Assembly: GCA_009908925.1 (NCBI GenBank) | Contig: JAAAOH010000132.1 | Span: 1-24,803, forward strand | Length of the DNA stretch: 24,803 bases | Source: Spirochaetota bacterium | Lineage (GTDB): Bacteria; Spirochaetota; Spirochaetia; DSM-27196; PWMO01 | Reading direction: 5' to 3' | Part shown: piece by piece, positions 14,907 through 22,092 of the stretch | How the letters are laid out: every line of letters begins with the position of its first letter | Numbering within the stretch: the stretch's first letter is position 1 | Position numbers and translations under genes: made by a program | The notes under the pieces: generated by a model | What the model was told of the DNA's origin: nothing | The model's database searches: none | What the model saw: only the letters and a program-made list of their open reading frames with translations

Positions 14907-15581
14907 TCAGAGAACCCCTTCTTTTCGTAATACCGGATTATTCCTTGCCTCTCGCTCGATGGTTGAGAGCGGTCCGTGAGCCGGGTAGAGCCGTGTCTCA
15001 GGGGGCAGGGTGAGCAGGCGCTCGGTGATGCTCTTCAGCAGCTGCTTGCGGTTTCCCTTGCCGGAGTCTGTGGTGCCGATGTCCTTGAAGAACAGGGTGT
15101 CTCCGGTGAACACCGCCTTCTCCTCCTCGGAGTAGAAGCACACACTGCCGGGAGTATGTCCGGGTGTATGTATGACTGTGAGGTCGCTTTCGAGGATGGT
15201 GTCCCCGTCGACGAGCTTGATGTCCGCATCGGGCAGGGGCGAATAGAGCTCTTCGAACAGTGCCTCTCCATCGGGGCCCATTCCGGCAAAGAGCTCCTGG
15301 TGAATGCCGAGCGCCTTCTTGCCGAGCATCTTCGCGTCGGCCTTGTGGATGGCCAACGGAACCTCTTCTTCATAGTGATCCTGGATGTAGCGGACCGCGG
15401 AAGAGTGATCGAGGTGCCCGTGGGTCAGAAGGATTGCCTTGGGCTTCATGTTCATGGCCTCGAGGCGTCGAACGATGGCCGCGCCGTCGGCGCCGGGATC
15501 GATTACGATGCATTCCTTCTTCGCGGTGGCAAACGCGTACACGTTGGTGTGTACAGGCTCTACGACCATTCGCTCTACCAT
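14907..15581 (-). CDS. Metallo-beta-lactamase-fold hydrolase (glyoxalase II-like)
   Basis: The 224-residue protein has the zinc ligands of the glyoxalase II-like branch: H54, H56, D58 and H59 in THGHLDHSS, H142 in HTPGHTPGS, D161 in FTGDTLF and H202 in YPAHGP. Members hydrolyse thioesters such as hydroxyacyl-glutathione or related small substrates in the cytoplasm. The segment after GDTLF reads IGTTDSGKGN where IGRTD is usual, so the substrate may differ from classical glyoxalase II. The protein is also shorter and lacks the C-terminal glutathione-binding helices. The ATG at 15581 has GGGTGA upstream. It diverges from a membrane-protein gene only 39 bases away. Confidence 0.9.
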   Translation of the reverse strand: MVERMVVEPVHTNVYAFATAKKECIVIDPGADGAAIVRRLEAMNMKPKAILLTHGHLDHSSAVRYIQDHYEEEVPLAIHKADAKMLGKKALGIHQELFAGMGPDGEALFEELYSPLPDADIKLVDGDTILESDLTVIHTPGHTPGSVCFYSEEEKAVFTGDTLFFKDIGTTDSGKGNRKQLLKSITERLLTLPPETRLYPAHGPLSTIEREARNNPVLRKEGVL

Positions 15582-15620
15582 GATACTATCACCCTACCCT
15601 AGTTGGCGGCATTCCACAAG

Positions 15621-16832
15621 ATGAGTACCTGGTATCTGGTCTTCGGTCTCGCATGTACGTTCTTCATCATCATACCTGGCGCAGGTGCTGTCTCCGTTCG
15701 CAGGAGATGGCGGCGGTTTCGCCGCGCCCTGGTACGCGCAGCGCTCGCACCGACGGTGACCTATTCGGCTCTCTCACACCTGCGGCGGGCGGCGGGTGGC
15801 GGCGGCCGTTACCGATTCTTCGGGCGTCTTGAAGCCATTGAAGATGATGATGTGATATGGCTCAATGACGGAGCCATCTCGGTTGCGGCAGACGTTGCCC
15901 GCACCACCGCCTATCTGCTTCCTTCGACGGGCTCGCGGCAGCAGCCCTCGCGGCCCGTGTCGGAGGAATCCCCCGACCGCGTTCCCTGGTCGCGCCTGAC
16001 GACGCTTCCCGAGCGCACCCCCGTGTTCGTGGCCGGCGAGCTGCGTCTGGAGGGAGATCGACCGGTCTTTCGTGCGGAGGCGCCCGGCGATGAGCTCCTG
16101 CTCATCCTCTATGACGGGCCGGGCGAGGACGTGCTGCAGCATTCGGTGTGGACCGGCCGGCAGCGAAACGAATACTGGAACCTCCTCACGCCGGCGTCGC
16201 TCGCGGTCGGCTCTCTGGCACTCCTGCTTGCCGCCTACATCCTGCTGCGCATACCCGCGGACCGGAGTGCGGCAATACTGGCGGTCAGCTGCGCTCTGAT
16301 TCCGATACTGCCTCTGCTGCCCCCGGGTTTCATCTCGTTTCCATTGTATCGCCGCATGTGGCGCCGCGGGCGCTATCTCCGCGCCGAGCGTGACATTCTG
16401 CGGCTGCCGCTTCGCCATGACTTCGATGCGCGCGGCGAGACGCTGCTTCCTGACCGCGAGCGCTACGTGATGCGCACCGTCGACAGGGTCGCCGCCGGCG
16501 AGCTCGTTCACGCAGGCGCGCAGCGACTGGATGTGAGCGTGGCCGAGGCCGAGGCCGAGGAGGGGCGTGAAGGGGAGGGGCGGCGCTACTTCGTCTTTGG
16601 GACCCCCGACGCCGCCCCGGCCCGCGCCGCAACATCCGATGCGGCCGGTCTCCGAAAGCCGGGTGATCCGATGGCGGGATTGCTCGTCCTACCGGGGGAG
16701 CCGTCCCGCCTCGCGCGCCGGTCCGAGCGAGCAGCGCAGCTCTTCGAGATCTCTGCTGTGGCGATCCTGCTCGCCGGGACGGGGATCAACTTCTATATTG
16801 CCCTGTTGCTCGTCAGTCGCGTGATGTTCTGA
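15621..16832 (+). CDS. Unrecognised integral membrane protein with beta-rich soluble domain
   Basis: I cannot name a family. The 403-residue protein has a membrane segment at about 4-24, then a soluble part. Within that part, RYRFFGRLEAIEDDDVIWLNDG and VFVAGELRLEGDRPVFRAEA look like a small beta-barrel or OB-type domain, loosely like domains of membrane stress proteins. Two more membrane segments follow at about 194-211 and 220-243, then a charged region with an Ala/Glu repeat (AEAEAEE), and a last membrane segment near the C-terminus (376-400). The ATG at 15621 gives a sensible membrane start; TTG 15603 is an alternative, and neither has a good ribosome site. It diverges from the hydrolase gene and converges on the helicase-like gene. 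Confidence 0.7.
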   Translation: MSTWYLVFGLACTFFIIIPGAGAVSVRRRWRRFRRALVRAALAPTVTYSALSHLRRAAGGGGRYRFFGRLEAIEDDDVIWLNDGAISVAADVARTTAYLLPSTGSRQQPSRPVSEESPDRVPWSRLTTLPERTPVFVAGELRLEGDRPVFRAEAPGDELLLILYDGPGEDVLQHSVWTGRQRNEYWNLLTPASLAVGSLALLLAAYILLRIPADRSAAILAVSCALIPILPLLPPGFISFPLYRRMWRRGRYLRAERDILRLPLRHDFDARGETLLPDRERYVMRTVDRVAAGELVHAGAQRLDVSVAEAEAEEGREGEGRRYFVFGTPDAAPARAATSDAAGLRKPGDPMAGLLVLPGEPSRLARRSERAAQLFEISAVAILLAGTGINFYIALLLVSRVMF

Positions 16833-16854
16833 CCGGGGCTCTGTTCTCGGCGAC

Positions 16855-16889
16855 GATATCCCCGGGCGGCCATGATATCCCCGGGCGGC
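16855..16889. repeat. Perfect 16-bp tandem direct repeat
   Basis: GATATCCCCGGGCGGC occurs at 16855-16870 and again at 16874-16889, separated by CAT, in the 68-base gap between convergent genes. Each unit contains two palindromes, GATATC and CCCGGG. The second copy also forms part of a hairpin with GCCGCGGG just downstream. Confidence 0.88.
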
Positions 16890-16900
16890 GCTGCCGCGGG

Positions 16901-18139
16901 TCAGTCGACCTTGCGAGCGTAGTTCACGTTGAGCTTTCGACCGCGGTATTCCTTGCCGCTGAGCTCGTCGATCGCCGCCTGGGCCTTGTCCTTCGACAGC
17001 TCGATGAATGAGTACTTGTCGAGGATCTTGATCTGCCCGATGTCGTCGGAAGTCACGCCGTCGACGCTGGTGAAGAGCTGGATGAGGTCACGCGGAAACA
17101 CCTTGCGATTCTTGCCCACGCCCACGAACACAGTGGAGAAGTCGCCGTTCTTGTCGGTCTGTTTGGCCGGCTTCGCCGGCTTTGACGGTTTGCCGGATTT
17201 CGACGGGGCGCTGTAGTGCTTGAGCAGATACGCGGCGAAATAGCCCCGGCGAAAGAACGGCACGCGCTTCCGGATGAGCTTTCGAAAGGCGTTCATCTCG
17301 TCCGGGTCCTCGTTATCGTGGATATCCCGGATTATCTCGTCGATCTGCTCCTTGAGCTTCTCGTCCCTCATGAGATCGGAAAATGTTCTCGTACTCACGG
17401 TTTGACTCTCCTTCCGTGTGGAATTGGATCGTCTCGTACCGCCGTTTGCCGCGTCGCCTGCCGGCACCTCGCCGTTCGTGTCCGTGCCGTCCCTGCGCCA
17501 TGTCGAGACCGGTATTGTCGACGGTCGGCGCAGAAGGGGCACCACGTCCGCTATACCGTCATGCTGCGTCTCGGTGAAGACGGCCGTCTGGGGATAGCCG
17601 GAGAACTTGGAGTAGATGTAGTGCAGGTCGGCATTGAAGCTGCCGGCGAACTCGGCCGCGGGCTCATCGATAACGCACACCTCGACGCTCGAAAGGTCGA
17701 GATTATCACGGCGAATGTGATCGATAACGCGCTCGGTGCTGCCGACGATCACATGCGGGGTGTTCGCAATGAGCGATGCTTCCCTGCGCGCGGCGTTGGA
17801 GGCGCCCAGCTCGACCACGTCGAGCTGATCGGAGCGGCGTTTTGCCGGCTTTCCATCGAGCGCGACCGCAAGCAGCTCCGCGGTGGCCGTTATGTCCGCC
17901 GGTTCACGAGTGATGATGAGTGCCTTGATGCCCGGCTTGTCGAAGCGCACGCGGATCAGGGGCGGTAGGAGAAGTTCTACATGATGCGCGGTGTCGGGTC
18001 CCGTCTCGACGACGAAGTCCCTGCCTTTCACGATATGGGGATAGATGGCCTGCTGAAGGTGTGAGAGCTCCTTGCTGCGACGCTTCGATGAGAACTTCTT
18101 GATGTTTCGCAGACGTTTCGCCTGGCTCTCTGCTGTCAC
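16901..18139 (-). CDS. Degenerate DEAD-box-like protein with DbpA RNA-binding domain
   Basis: Residues 24-212 follow the first RecA domain of DEAD-box helicases: a Q-motif-like HLQQAIYPHI, VETGPDTAH (44-52) where motif I should read AxTGxGKT, ALIITREPADI (motif Ia region), TPHVIVGSTERVIDHI (127-142), VCVIDEPAAEF (154-164) instead of DEAD, and VFTETQ (187-192) instead of SAT. The P-loop lysine and the DEAD acid pair are not intact, and the second RecA domain is absent. A linker (215-255), a helical stretch and a Lys/Pro/Ser spacer lead to an intact DbpA-type RNA-binding domain (336-411, ending LNVNYARK). It likely binds structured RNA without unwinding it. The start is GTG 18139. The frame is clean, so it is not a simple pseudogene. 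Confidence 0.82.
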   Translation of the reverse strand: MTAESQAKRLRNIKKFSSKRRSKELSHLQQAIYPHIVKGRDFVVETGPDTAHHVELLLPPLIRVRFDKPGIKALIITREPADITATAELLAVALDGKPAKRRSDQLDVVELGASNAARREASLIANTPHVIVGSTERVIDHIRRDNLDLSSVEVCVIDEPAAEFAGSFNADLHYIYSKFSGYPQTAVFTETQHDGIADVVPLLRRPSTIPVSTWRRDGTDTNGEVPAGDAANGGTRRSNSTRKESQTVSTRTFSDLMRDEKLKEQIDEIIRDIHDNEDPDEMNAFRKLIRKRVPFFRRGYFAAYLLKHYSAPSKSGKPSKPAKPAKQTDKNGDFSTVFVGVGKNRKVFPRDLIQLFTSVDGVTSDDIGQIKILDKYSFIELSKDKAQAAIDELSGKEYRGRKLNVNYARKVD

Positions 18140-18184
18140 GTCATCTATCCGCAGGTTCGGACCGTTGTCACGCTGTCTGCGAAA

Positions 18185-18213
18185 ACGATATCTTTCCCCC
18201 CGTGCTTTGTCAA
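18185..18213 (-). promoter_or_regulatory. Promoter of the helicase-like gene
   Basis: On the minus strand an exact TTGACA (18213-18208) is followed after 17 bases by TATCGT (18190-18185). Transcription would start near 18178, about 40 bases before the GTG. Confidence 0.55.
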
Positions 18214-18259
18214 GATTGCGGCCCGGTGTGCCGAGTAGACAGAATATGGAGATGATGAA

Positions 18260-19552
18260 ATGAAAACTGCTCTCAATGGCAGGCGGGGGCGAGGGCCCGC
18301 GGCATCGCCGTCCGCCCCGGCGCGCCCGGCAATCCCGCGCCGCCGTTCACGCCTGCTTCTCATACCGGCGCTGCTCGTGCTTGCTGCAGCGCAGATCGAC
18401 GCGCAGCAACTGTTTCGCTTTGAGTACCGCGAGGGGGAGCAGTACCGCATTCTTTCAACCGTCGATCAGAACGTGTTTCTCGACGGGGTGTTCCAGGCGC
18501 AGAACAAAGCCCTCAACCGCATTGCCGTTACCATCGAGGAGGTGCGCGACGGCGCAGGCTTCTACGACTTCGAATACAATCACTCGCTCGAGTCCTCCTA
18601 TCAGGGAACCGACATGTTCCGCTACGGTGAGACCTTTCGCTCGGAGTTCTGGCGCGATGAGCGGGGCCGATACACGATCGATGCCTCGCGCGTGGTGCCG
18701 CCGACGCGCGATGTGCCGATTCTTCCCGAGGAGCAGGTCTCACCAGGTGATACCTGGACGGCAACCGGCATCGAGGTGTTCGACCTGGAGTTCGCCGTAC
18801 CCGGCGACCTGAGCGGAACCATCGAGACGGAGATGCCGGTGCAGTACGAGTACCTCGGCACCCGCGAATGGCGAGGTGGCGAGTACCCGGCCTTCTCCAT
18901 CCGGTACAATGTCTTCCATCGTGCCGAAGAGACCCCGACAGACCCGTGGTATCCGATCATAATCTCCGGGACCGCCGACCAGCTCTACTACTGGGATTCC
19001 GCCCGTGGGCGTCCCCATGGTTACGAGGAGAGTTACGTCTTCGTGCTGCGCACCGCAAACGGACGCACCCTGCAGTACGAGGGCACCGCGAGCTCGGAAG
19101 TGCTGAACGCCGATCCCCTCGATCGCGAGCAGGTTGAAGAGGATGTCGAGCGGGATCTCGAGGACCTCGGCGTGGACGACGCGAGCGTCTCCAGCGATGA
19201 GGAAGGGGTAACCATCACCCTCGACAACGTGCGCTTCCCGCCCGACTCCGCGCTCCTCGTGGAGTCCGAGCGCGAGAAACTCCGCCGTATCGCCACCATC
19301 CTCAAGAAGTATCCCGAGCGCGACATTCTGATCACCGGGCATACCGCCCTTGCCGGCACCGAGGCCGGCAGACAGCAACTGTCCGAGGAGCGCGCCGCCG
19401 CCGTCGGCAACTTCCTCATCGAAGAGGGCGTGCGAAACCGGGAGCGGCTGCTTTTCCGGGGCATGGGCGCGCGCGACCCCGTCGCCGACAACTCCACCGA
19501 GGAAGGCATGCGGAAGAACCGGCGGGTTGAGATTCTGATTATGGAGAACTAA
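18260..19552 (+). CDS. OmpA-domain cell-envelope protein
   Basis: The C-terminal 115 residues form an OmpA/MotB-like domain that binds peptidoglycan: FPPDSALLVESEREKLRRIA, ITGHTALAGTEAGRQQLS (358-375), an AAAVGNFL helix and the final KNRRVEI (419-425), where the arginine pair contacts diaminopimelate. The N-terminus is an export signal with an unusually long basic lead (about 30 residues, RRRSR) before a hydrophobic core (32-44), probably cut near IDA (46-48). The middle (50-300) is a beta-rich domain that I do not recognise. The protein has 430 residues and would tether the outer envelope to peptidoglycan. The ATG at 18260 has a modest GGAG nine bases upstream. It diverges from the helicase-like gene. 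Confidence 0.87.
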   Translation: MKTALNGRRGRGPAASPSAPARPAIPRRRSRLLLIPALLVLAAAQIDAQQLFRFEYREGEQYRILSTVDQNVFLDGVFQAQNKALNRIAVTIEEVRDGAGFYDFEYNHSLESSYQGTDMFRYGETFRSEFWRDERGRYTIDASRVVPPTRDVPILPEEQVSPGDTWTATGIEVFDLEFAVPGDLSGTIETEMPVQYEYLGTREWRGGEYPAFSIRYNVFHRAEETPTDPWYPIIISGTADQLYYWDSARGRPHGYEESYVFVLRTANGRTLQYEGTASSEVLNADPLDREQVEEDVERDLEDLGVDDASVSSDEEGVTITLDNVRFPPDSALLVESEREKLRRIATILKKYPERDILITGHTALAGTEAGRQQLSEERAAAVGNFLIEEGVRNRERLLFRGMGARDPVADNSTEEGMRKNRRVEILIMEN

Positions 19553-19630
19553 AGTGATGCGATCCCTGCCGGCGTCGCTCGAAAGCCCGGCCGAGGCCGG
19601 CCGGAGTGTTAGCCGACGGGGCCACGCGGC

Positions 19631-20044
19631 TCAGGCCTCGGTCCAGTGGTGGGAGTCCACACCCTCGATGCGGCGAAAATGAACCAGGTTTGCCGTGATG
19701 ACTCGAGCGGCGTGCGACCGGGCAATTGCAGCGATGGCAATGTCGGAGTCGTCTATGAGTGTTCCCGCTTTCTCGAGAGCGGCCTTTATTTCCCCGAAGT
19801 ACTCCGACGATGGTTGGTCCCAGTCGAGTATGCGCACATGACCCAACAGGCGGTCCTTTTGGGTCTTCAGAAGGGTTCGGGCTCTCGAGTCGCGGTCGAG
19901 CCTGCGCAGCCCGTACTCGATTTCAGCCAGTACCGGAGGCGCGACCGCCACGGTACCCGGTCGTCGCGCTCCCAGGTACCGCACCATTTCAGCTTCGTTG
20001 CGCATCGCAGCGGAGAACGCGGTTGTATCCAGCAGGTCCATCAT
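19631..20044 (-). CDS. vapC: PIN-domain toxin, VapC family
   Basis: VapC toxins are PIN-fold ribonucleases that cut tRNA or rRNA when freed from their antitoxin. The 137-residue protein carries the PIN acids in order: D6 in DLLDTTAF, E41 in LAEIEYGLRR and D101 in DDSDIAIAAIA, followed by TANLVHFRRIEG (117-128), the usual end of the fold. The site therefore looks complete. Translation starts at ATG 20044, or the adjacent ATG 20041, overlapping the antitoxin stop as ATGA, which couples the two. The operon sits between envelope genes and may be a transferred module, but no flanking repeat was seen. Confidence 0.9.
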   Translation of the reverse strand: MMDLLDTTAFSAAMRNEAEMVRYLGARRPGTVAVAPPVLAEIEYGLRRLDRDSRARTLLKTQKDRLLGHVRILDWDQPSSEYFGEIKAALEKAGTLIDDSDIAIAAIARSHAARVITANLVHFRRIEGVDSHHWTEA

Positions 20045-20301
20045 AGTATCGGTGCGCCCCGGTTACGCCTGTTCTTCATTGCTGCCGCTTCGAGCTCCTT
20101 TCCGGCCGTCTGAAGCAGGCGCCGATCCTCGTCGGAAAGATCGAGGTCGAAAAAGCCCGGCGGCCACTCGCCTGCGTCCTCGGCAACTGCTTCTTCACAG
20201 GCCTCGATAACGAACCGATTTCGACTCACCCCGCGCCGCCTCGCCACAGCGTCGATTTTCTCGAGGGTCTCGTCCGGGAAATGTATCGTCGTCGATGGCA
20301 T
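20041..20301 (-). CDS. vapB: Ribbon-helix-helix antitoxin of the VapBC pair
   Basis: The 86-residue protein begins with a ribbon-helix-helix DNA-binding domain: the strand STTIHFPDETLEKID, then the helices RRRGVSRNRFVIEACEEAV. An acidic, aromatic-containing C-terminus (GEWPPGFFDLDLSDEDRRLL) would wrap and block the toxin. It should bind its own promoter as a dimer. The start ATG 20301 has no Shine-Dalgarno sequence, and the -10 element lies only six bases upstream, so the mRNA is probably leaderless. The stop overlaps the toxin start by four bases. Confidence 0.88.
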   Translation of the reverse strand: MPSTTIHFPDETLEKIDAVARRRGVSRNRFVIEACEEAVAEDAGEWPPGFFDLDLSDEDRRLLQTAGKELEAAAMKNRRNRGAPIL

Positions 20302-20305
20302 AATC

Positions 20306-20336
20306 AGAATATATTCTATTTACGCGACCGCGTCAA
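20306..20336 (-). promoter_or_regulatory. vapBC promoter with palindromic operator
   Basis: On the minus strand TTGACG (20336-20331), 17 bases, then TATATT (20313-20308). The -10 is embedded in the perfect 12-bp palindrome AGAATATATTCT (20306-20317), a likely operator for the ribbon-helix-helix antitoxin. The expected transcription start falls on or one base before the antitoxin ATG. Confidence 0.62.
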
Positions 20337-20409
20337 GTTTCTTTCTGGTCAGATACCCTTGCACCCTCGACACTGTGCTCAACCCCGCCTCCGTGCTATT
20401 GTCTTCTCC

Positions 20410-22092
20410 GTGAATAGTGCGTCCCATCGATACAGGAGCATCAACTGTCAGTTGCGCAGGGTCGGAAAGCTGGCCGCAGTATCCGGCTTGCTTCTGCTGG
20501 TTCTTGCCGGGTGCCGGAATCCGACGGTGGTGGAGTACGAGCCGTATGAGTCGCCGGGGGCGATCTACCCCGCCGACGAACTGGTGGGACAGCAATGGCA
20601 CTATGAGGACATCGAAATGCCCGGGGCGTGGGGAATACTGCGCGACGCTCAACTATCCGGCGACTTCGCCAACACGATAGTTGCGGTGATCGATACCGGC
20701 ATTCACCATGACCACCCAGATCTGGACAGTGACGACACCGGCGGTCACGATAACATTCTCTTCGACGGTGTCGCGGATGTTGCCGGCTACGACTTCTACT
20801 CCGGTTCAGAAGCCTATCCATCGGGGACATGTGTAAATGGGCCCATAGAATGCGAGGACGCCTACGGAGGAGCCGGCAGGGACCAAAATCCGACCGACCC
20901 CGGCGACGGTGAGAACTCCTGGCACGGTATTCACGTGTCGGGAACGATTGCGGCCGATACTCGAGAGACGTTCGCCTCAGACAGCGGCGTTGCCGGTATC
21001 GGCTGGAACACTTTGCAGGTGCTGCCCATTCGAGCGCTCGGTCAGCAAGGGGGCAGCACGGCCGACATTGCTGCGGCAATCTACTATGCCGCCGGGATAG
21101 AGCAAGCGCCCGGGGATGCGCTGCCGGCCGAGCGCGCGCGCGTTGTGAATCTCAGCCTCGGAGGCTACATAGGTAAGGATCAGGCGCTTTATGGCTCTAT
21201 CGCGGCTGCCGTCGGTCGTGGTGTGACTGTCATCGCGGCGGCGGGGAACGAATCCGGCGGACAGGTGATGCAGCCTGCTTCTTATGACAACACGATCGCA
21301 GTGTCCGCCACGGACGCGACGCGTCAGGTCGCCTCCTACTCGAACGTCGGCCCAGAGATCGACCTCGCAGCGCCGGGTGGTGGAAATCCTGCCAGTGATG
21401 AGAACGGTGACGGGATCTCAGATGGTATATTAAGTACTTACTACGACGATACGTCGGGGCCTCCGTACTTCCGCTACGCCTATATCTCGGGCACCTCCAT
21501 GGCCACCCCCCACGTCTCCGGTGTGGTAGGGCTGCTCTACTCCTACGCCCCCAACCTCACCCAGGACGCCGTCTACGCCATCCTCGCGAATACGGCGAAA
21601 GACCTCGGTGAGCCCGGTCACGACGAGCAGTTCGGGCACGGGTTGATCGACGCGCAGGCCGCGCTCGAGTATCTGATAAATGCCGGGCGGGACTTCCCCG
21701 TTCAGCCACGCACGCTCGGCGGCGGCGATGCACGCGGCGGGGGGATTTCGAGTGCGGCGGTCTCGAGTCTGGCCGTAGAAGGCGCGGGGCGCAGCCGCGG
21801 GAGGCGTCCGACGCAGCGACGTGGCGCGATCCTGCCGGAGGCCGGGGCCGCGCTCGATACGACATCGATCATCATCAAGCTCACCGAGCGTGCCGAAGAT
21901 CGACGTGGGCTCGCTGCAGCGCGCTCGCTTGCCGATGGAATCGGCGCCGAGGGAGCCGTACCGATCGGCGGGCGCCTCTATCGCGTCGACCTGCAAGGCG
22001 CCGGCAACGTGGAGTCCGCCATACGCGCTCTGGGCACGCACGAGGACATCGAGTATGCGCAGCCGAACTACCGCTACAGCCTCATCGAGTAG
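20410..22092 (+). CDS. Subtilisin-like (S8) lipoprotein protease with C-terminal propeptide-like domain
   Basis: A secreted serine protease of family S8. From GTG 20410 it has 560 residues. The lipoprotein signal ends LVLAGC (C35). QQWHYEDIEMPGAW (61-74) is the usual entry to the catalytic domain. The triad is D95 (VIDTG), H172 (WHGIHVSGT) and S363 (GTSMATPH), with oxyanion N280 (AAAGN). A Gly/Arg-rich linker (435-475) leads to residues 486-560, which read like a fervidolysin-type propeptide: SIIIKLTERA, LYRVDL, then EDIEYAQPNYRYSL. That domain is normally N-terminal. The start is unsure: TTG 20452 gives a compact signal peptide, with AGGAG 13 bases before it. The 3' end overlaps the PrcB-like gene. 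The pair recalls dentilisin (PrtP/PrcB) of Treponema. Confidence 0.9.
   Translation: MNSASHRYRSINCQLRRVGKLAAVSGLLLLVLAGCRNPTVVEYEPYESPGAIYPADELVGQQWHYEDIEMPGAWGILRDAQLSGDFANTIVAVIDTGIHHDHPDLDSDDTGGHDNILFDGVADVAGYDFYSGSEAYPSGTCVNGPIECEDAYGGAGRDQNPTDPGDGENSWHGIHVSGTIAADTRETFASDSGVAGIGWNTLQVLPIRALGQQGGSTADIAAAIYYAAGIEQAPGDALPAERARVVNLSLGGYIGKDQALYGSIAAAVGRGVTVIAAAGNESGGQVMQPASYDNTIAVSATDATRQVASYSNVGPEIDLAAPGGGNPASDENGDGISDGILSTYYDDTSGPPYFRYAYISGTSMATPHVSGVVGLLYSYAPNLTQDAVYAILANTAKDLGEPGHDEQFGHGLIDAQAALEYLINAGRDFPVQPRTLGGGDARGGGISSAAVSSLAVEGAGRSRGRRPTQRRGAILPEAGAALDTTSIIIKLTERAEDRRGLAAARSLADGIGAEGAVPIGGRLYRVDLQGAGNVESAIRALGTHEDIEYAQPNYRYSLIE
22042..22046 (+). promoter_or_regulatory. Ribosome binding site of the PrcB-like gene
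   Basis: GAGGA inside the 3' end of the protease gene lies eight bases before ATG 22055. No other start codon with a ribosome site precedes the signal peptide in that frame, so this fixes a 38-base overlap with the protease gene. Confidence 0.55.

Noticed and set aside
16901..18139. Helicase-like gene as a decayed pseudogene
   Set aside because: The frame is uninterrupted, the promoter is good and the RNA-binding domain is intact. The changes are confined to ATPase motifs, which suggests repurposing.
19587..19600. CCGGC...GCCGG hairpin after the OmpA-domain gene as a terminator
   Set aside because: The stem is only five pairs and no T run follows. Such GC palindromes are frequent by chance at this base composition.
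19553..20301. VapBC region as part of a larger mobile island
   Set aside because: No integrase, transposase, tRNA or flanking direct repeat was seen; only the mobile habit of such modules in general suggests it.
20281..20409. Extension of the protease frame upstream of GTG 20410
   Set aside because: It would overlap the vapB start and promoter and put 43 non-signal residues before the lipoprotein signal.
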